Both the position numbers and the translations under genes were made by a program. The notes below the pieces were generated by a model. The model saw only the letters and a program-made list of their open reading frames with translations, ran no database searches and was not told the origin of the DNA. This document shows positions 57,840 to 60,000 of a stretch of DNA of 60,000 nt, one piece after another. Numbering within the stretch: position 1 is the stretch's first letter; every line of letters begins with the position of its first letter. Source of the stretch: Acanthaster planci (lineage: Eukaryota; Echinodermata; Asteroidea; Valvatida; Acanthasteridae); NCBI RefSeq assembly GCF_001949145.1, contig NW_019091570.1, forward strand, positions 369,777-429,776, given 5' to 3'.

Positions 57840-58021
57840 GCGGTTTTTTTTTTTAATTGGCCTGCCAAAACTTCGAGATAAGTGGCTTTAGTGGAAGTGA
57901 CGTTTCAAGTTACAGATAGTTTTTTGTTCATAAAGGCCTATTCTTTTGTCGGGAATACAGAAAGATGTCGAGGTAAATGGAGGTTCGACTTAACAGGCTT
58001 CGCCTTATCGAGATTTTACTG
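57840..58021. mobile_element. pogo-like element, right-end fragment
   Basis: Matches the right end of 50261-51467: CAAGTTAC, TTCATAAAGGCCTATTCTTT, CGGGAAT, then CTTATCGAGATTTTACTG followed by TA at 58022-58023. No left end found. Confidence 0.7.
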
Positions 58022-58825
58022 TATTGTGAATTTGATGATTTTAGTTAACTTCTGCTGGTAAATGTTTTACCAGCCTGAAGTGGTTATTCAAAGTTTTGGA
58101 AGTATTTTTCTTTTCAGGGTAACTACATGTACATGTGCATGTGTGCAACCTTGGCTTTAACTCTTGTTACTATCTGGTGCAGAAAAGAATGTTTAAATGA
58201 GAAATTAAAACTTGGTGACGTTTGGCCAAGAGAACTGGCAACAAGGTTTCCCTCTTCCTTCAAAGCCAATATCCTACCGATTGTTTTTTATTGCCTTATC
58301 TTATAATTGAACAAGACATTCCTAGTTCTTCTCCAGGCTGCACATCTCCATGTAATAGAGAGATTAAGTTACACGTTTTTCCAGAAAGATAACGTCCGAA
58401 GTCTGTGTGGTGTCATGGAAATGTGCGTACACGTAGCTAAAATGCACGTTAGCAACACACGTTCAGACTGCTAGTTTACCGTTCGCAACATCAAAAGACA
58501 AGTTTTGCCAATTGCAGAAGGTAAGGAAAACATCCTTTATTTGTGAGTACATTCTGCACAGAACAAGTGGTAATTATGTTTATTGCAGGTAACTACATAT
58601 CACATAGTATAGAGGAAGATTTCGGCTTTCAAATGAACAGTTTTTATCCTTTTCATATTAATGGTGTGATAGTGATGTAAACTAGACAAATGTTTATTTT
58701 GAAATGTATGTAATTTCTAAGGATCGGACCTATTTCAAATTGTTTCATCAGTTTCAATGGAGGGGGGGTTGGTTACTCTTATGATGTCTCACTTTCCCAC
58801 AGAAAACAAAAGGTTTACCCAAAGT

Positions 58826-58953
58826 ATGAAGGGAGCCAAAAAGAAGCCATTTAGATTGTCGGCGAATGATGATATATTACTTCAAAAGGTCATAGCAAAT
58901 GATGCATATGCTTCTGGCCTATTATAAGAAAGAAGATGCGGATGCGCTGAAGA
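58826..58953 (+). pseudogene. Myb/SANT-like domain protein, first coding segment, internally deleted
   Basis: Acceptor CCCACAG at about 58802 precedes an ATG at 58826. The frame MKGAKKKPFRLSANDDILLQ-KVIAND is the start of a Myb/SANT-like DNA-binding domain common in invertebrates. The next recognised part, YYKKEDADALKR, is two frames away and joins directly, so most of the SANT helices are missing and the frame is shifted. A donor GTGCCA follows at 58954. Related proteins often partner transposon-derived nucleases. Here the domain cannot be functional. Confidence 0.6.
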
Positions 58954-59084
58954 GGTGCCATACATTCAATAATTATTATGCAGGACTGTGTAACAAAATT
59001 AATTGGACATGACTTTTAACAGATCTTTGGAAATAATTACTGAATTTGAGGATGTTGGGGTTGTAGTCTTTTTCTGTTTTTGTA

Positions 59085-59261
59085 GATCTGGCACCGAAGA
59101 GGAGGTAGAAGAGAAGCACCAGCTCCTTCAGGAAATTAAAGACCTTCAGGAGGAGCAGGTGACAAGACTAGAAGATAAAAACAAGAAAAATGAGAAACAA
59201 AGGCTCACTGGAGTGGAAATCAGGAAGGCAGCCTTGAAAACAATCTCCAAGAAGCAAACAT
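59085..59261 (+). CDS. Myb/SANT-like domain protein, middle exon
   Basis: Acceptor TTTTTGTAG, 177 bases, donor GTATGT from 59262. Reads SGTEEEVEEKHQLLQEIKDL-QEEQ, then KNKKNEKQRLTGVEIRKAAL. The first base completes the arginine codon of the preceding segment, giving the family word KRSGTEEE across the intron. Largely helical and charged. The domain upstream is damaged, so the gene may be a pseudogene although this exon is intact. Confidence 0.6.
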
Positions 59262-59368
59262 GTATGTGTCTTATGTCAGAATTAAAGACTTTAATATCAG
59301 AAATAATTAAGCAACTCATTTCTGCTTATATTGTTTCATTCTGTTTGCTTTGTTGTAACCAATGAAAG

Positions 59369-59591
59369 CCACATAGGTGATTCTGATTCTGAAATTAACG
59401 TTACGCCCCAGAAAGCAAAGAGAACTTCGTCATCCTCAGATATATTGAAGTTTTTGAAGTCAAGGTCCGAAAAAGAAATGCCATTGAAGGAGCAGGAAAT
59501 CCAGTTGAAGAATGAACAGCTGGCATTTGAGAAAGGAAAGCTTGAGCTTGAAAAAAAGGGAAAGGGAGAAGAAGATGGAAGCGAAAAGTGA
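59369..59591 (+). CDS. Myb/SANT-like domain protein, last exon with coiled-coil tail
   Basis: Acceptor AATGAAAG, then an open frame in phase with the previous exon: HIGDSDSEINVTPQKAKRTS, SSSDILKFLKSRSEKEM, then a heptad-like K/E/L/Q stretch (LKEQEIQLKNEQLAFEKGKL) and a TGA at 59589-59591. A basic serine-rich linker followed by a short C-terminal coiled coil is usual in this family. Confidence 0.6.
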
Positions 59592-60000
59592 GGAAAGAAA
59601 GGTGATTTGGGAATTCCTGAGACGACAACTTATGAAGTAAATCCTGGACACTTAGACATGACAAGAATACCAAATTTATTCACATATTCAAGTGTATTCA
59701 TAAATTTCACTTAGCTGACATTTCCCAAATGGTTTGAAAACTAGTTAAGCTGAATTGTGTTATTATTTTACTGTATACACTGTAAACAAAAATTTGTCAT
59801 TGTGACTAACAATACTAATAAAAAGTCCAGCTCTATGTCTAAAATGACCAGTAAAAATTACATGTAGTCAGACAGACCAGTGACTAATTTGAATTGGTCA
59901 GACATGCCAATGACTAACATTTAATCATTAAAGACAAGTCAAATATAAAGTCAGTCACTGTTGTTACAGATGGGACATTTCTTCCTTTATATTTCGCCCG
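59592..60000. other. 3' flank, nothing recognised
   Basis: AT-rich. Two related words (CAGTGACTAATTTGAATTGGTC and CCAATGACTAACATTTAATC) suggest a short tandem repeat. AATAAAAAG near 59816 may serve as a polyadenylation signal for the gene upstream. Confidence 0.4.

Overview
The window is nuclear DNA from a multicellular animal. Genes are split by GT-AG introns, the intergenic DNA is AT-rich, and almost every kilobase carries transposon remains. The SREK1-type splicing regulator, a paraoxonase-type exon, a Polinton-type DNA polymerase, several TA- and TTAA-flanked miniature elements, lineage-specific protein families and the recurrent TACATGTACATGTA motif together suggest a marine invertebrate. 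An anthozoan cnidarian is my best guess, but the species cannot be fixed from the sequence. Two assembly gaps (N runs at 19146-19504 and 44686-45121) and one single N (14690) show a draft assembly.

Layout. 1-2472: decayed Polinton/Maverick family-B DNA polymerase, minus strand, running off the left edge. 3375-5127: broken Ty3/gypsy pol on the plus strand, split by a 404-bp miniature element with perfect 38-bp inverted ends. 7.1-15.4 kb: mostly noncoding, with the last exon of a paraoxonase-like gene (9299-9475), two collinear diverged copies of a possible promoter/first-exon block (near 7.4-7.7 and 14.7-15.1 kb), two TTAA-flanked piggyBac-like elements and a tRNA-derived SINE head. 15.9-25.0 kb: a large degenerate array of roughly 140-bp units that carry CRE-like TGACGTCA and E-box CACGTG sites. 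It is cut by a TA-flanked Tc1/mariner-like element that itself holds a minus-strand gypsy pol fragment.

29.1-52.0 kb: the main host gene, the 3' seven exons of SREK1 on the minus strand (an RRM, a conserved linker, then long RS-rich exons). Reading phase is continuous across all six introns. Its introns hold a CR1-like LINE, a plus-strand fragment of a lineage-specific protein family, a satellite of about 110-bp period, several miniature elements, and a 4-kb stretch of unclear origin next to the second gap. The N-terminal exons of SREK1 were not found and probably lie beyond 52 kb or outside the window.

52.7-60 kb: plus-strand fragments of a second lineage-specific family (52.76-54.24 kb) and of a Myb/SANT-like protein gene with a coiled-coil tail (58.8-59.6 kb), plus hAT-like, pogo-like and other miniature elements.

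No bacterial-type operons, CRISPR arrays or defence systems were seen. The most unusual content is repeat architecture: the regulatory-motif-rich satellite with its nested insertions, and the family of TTAA-flanked elements that shares a conserved reading frame. No wholly new biochemical system can be supported.
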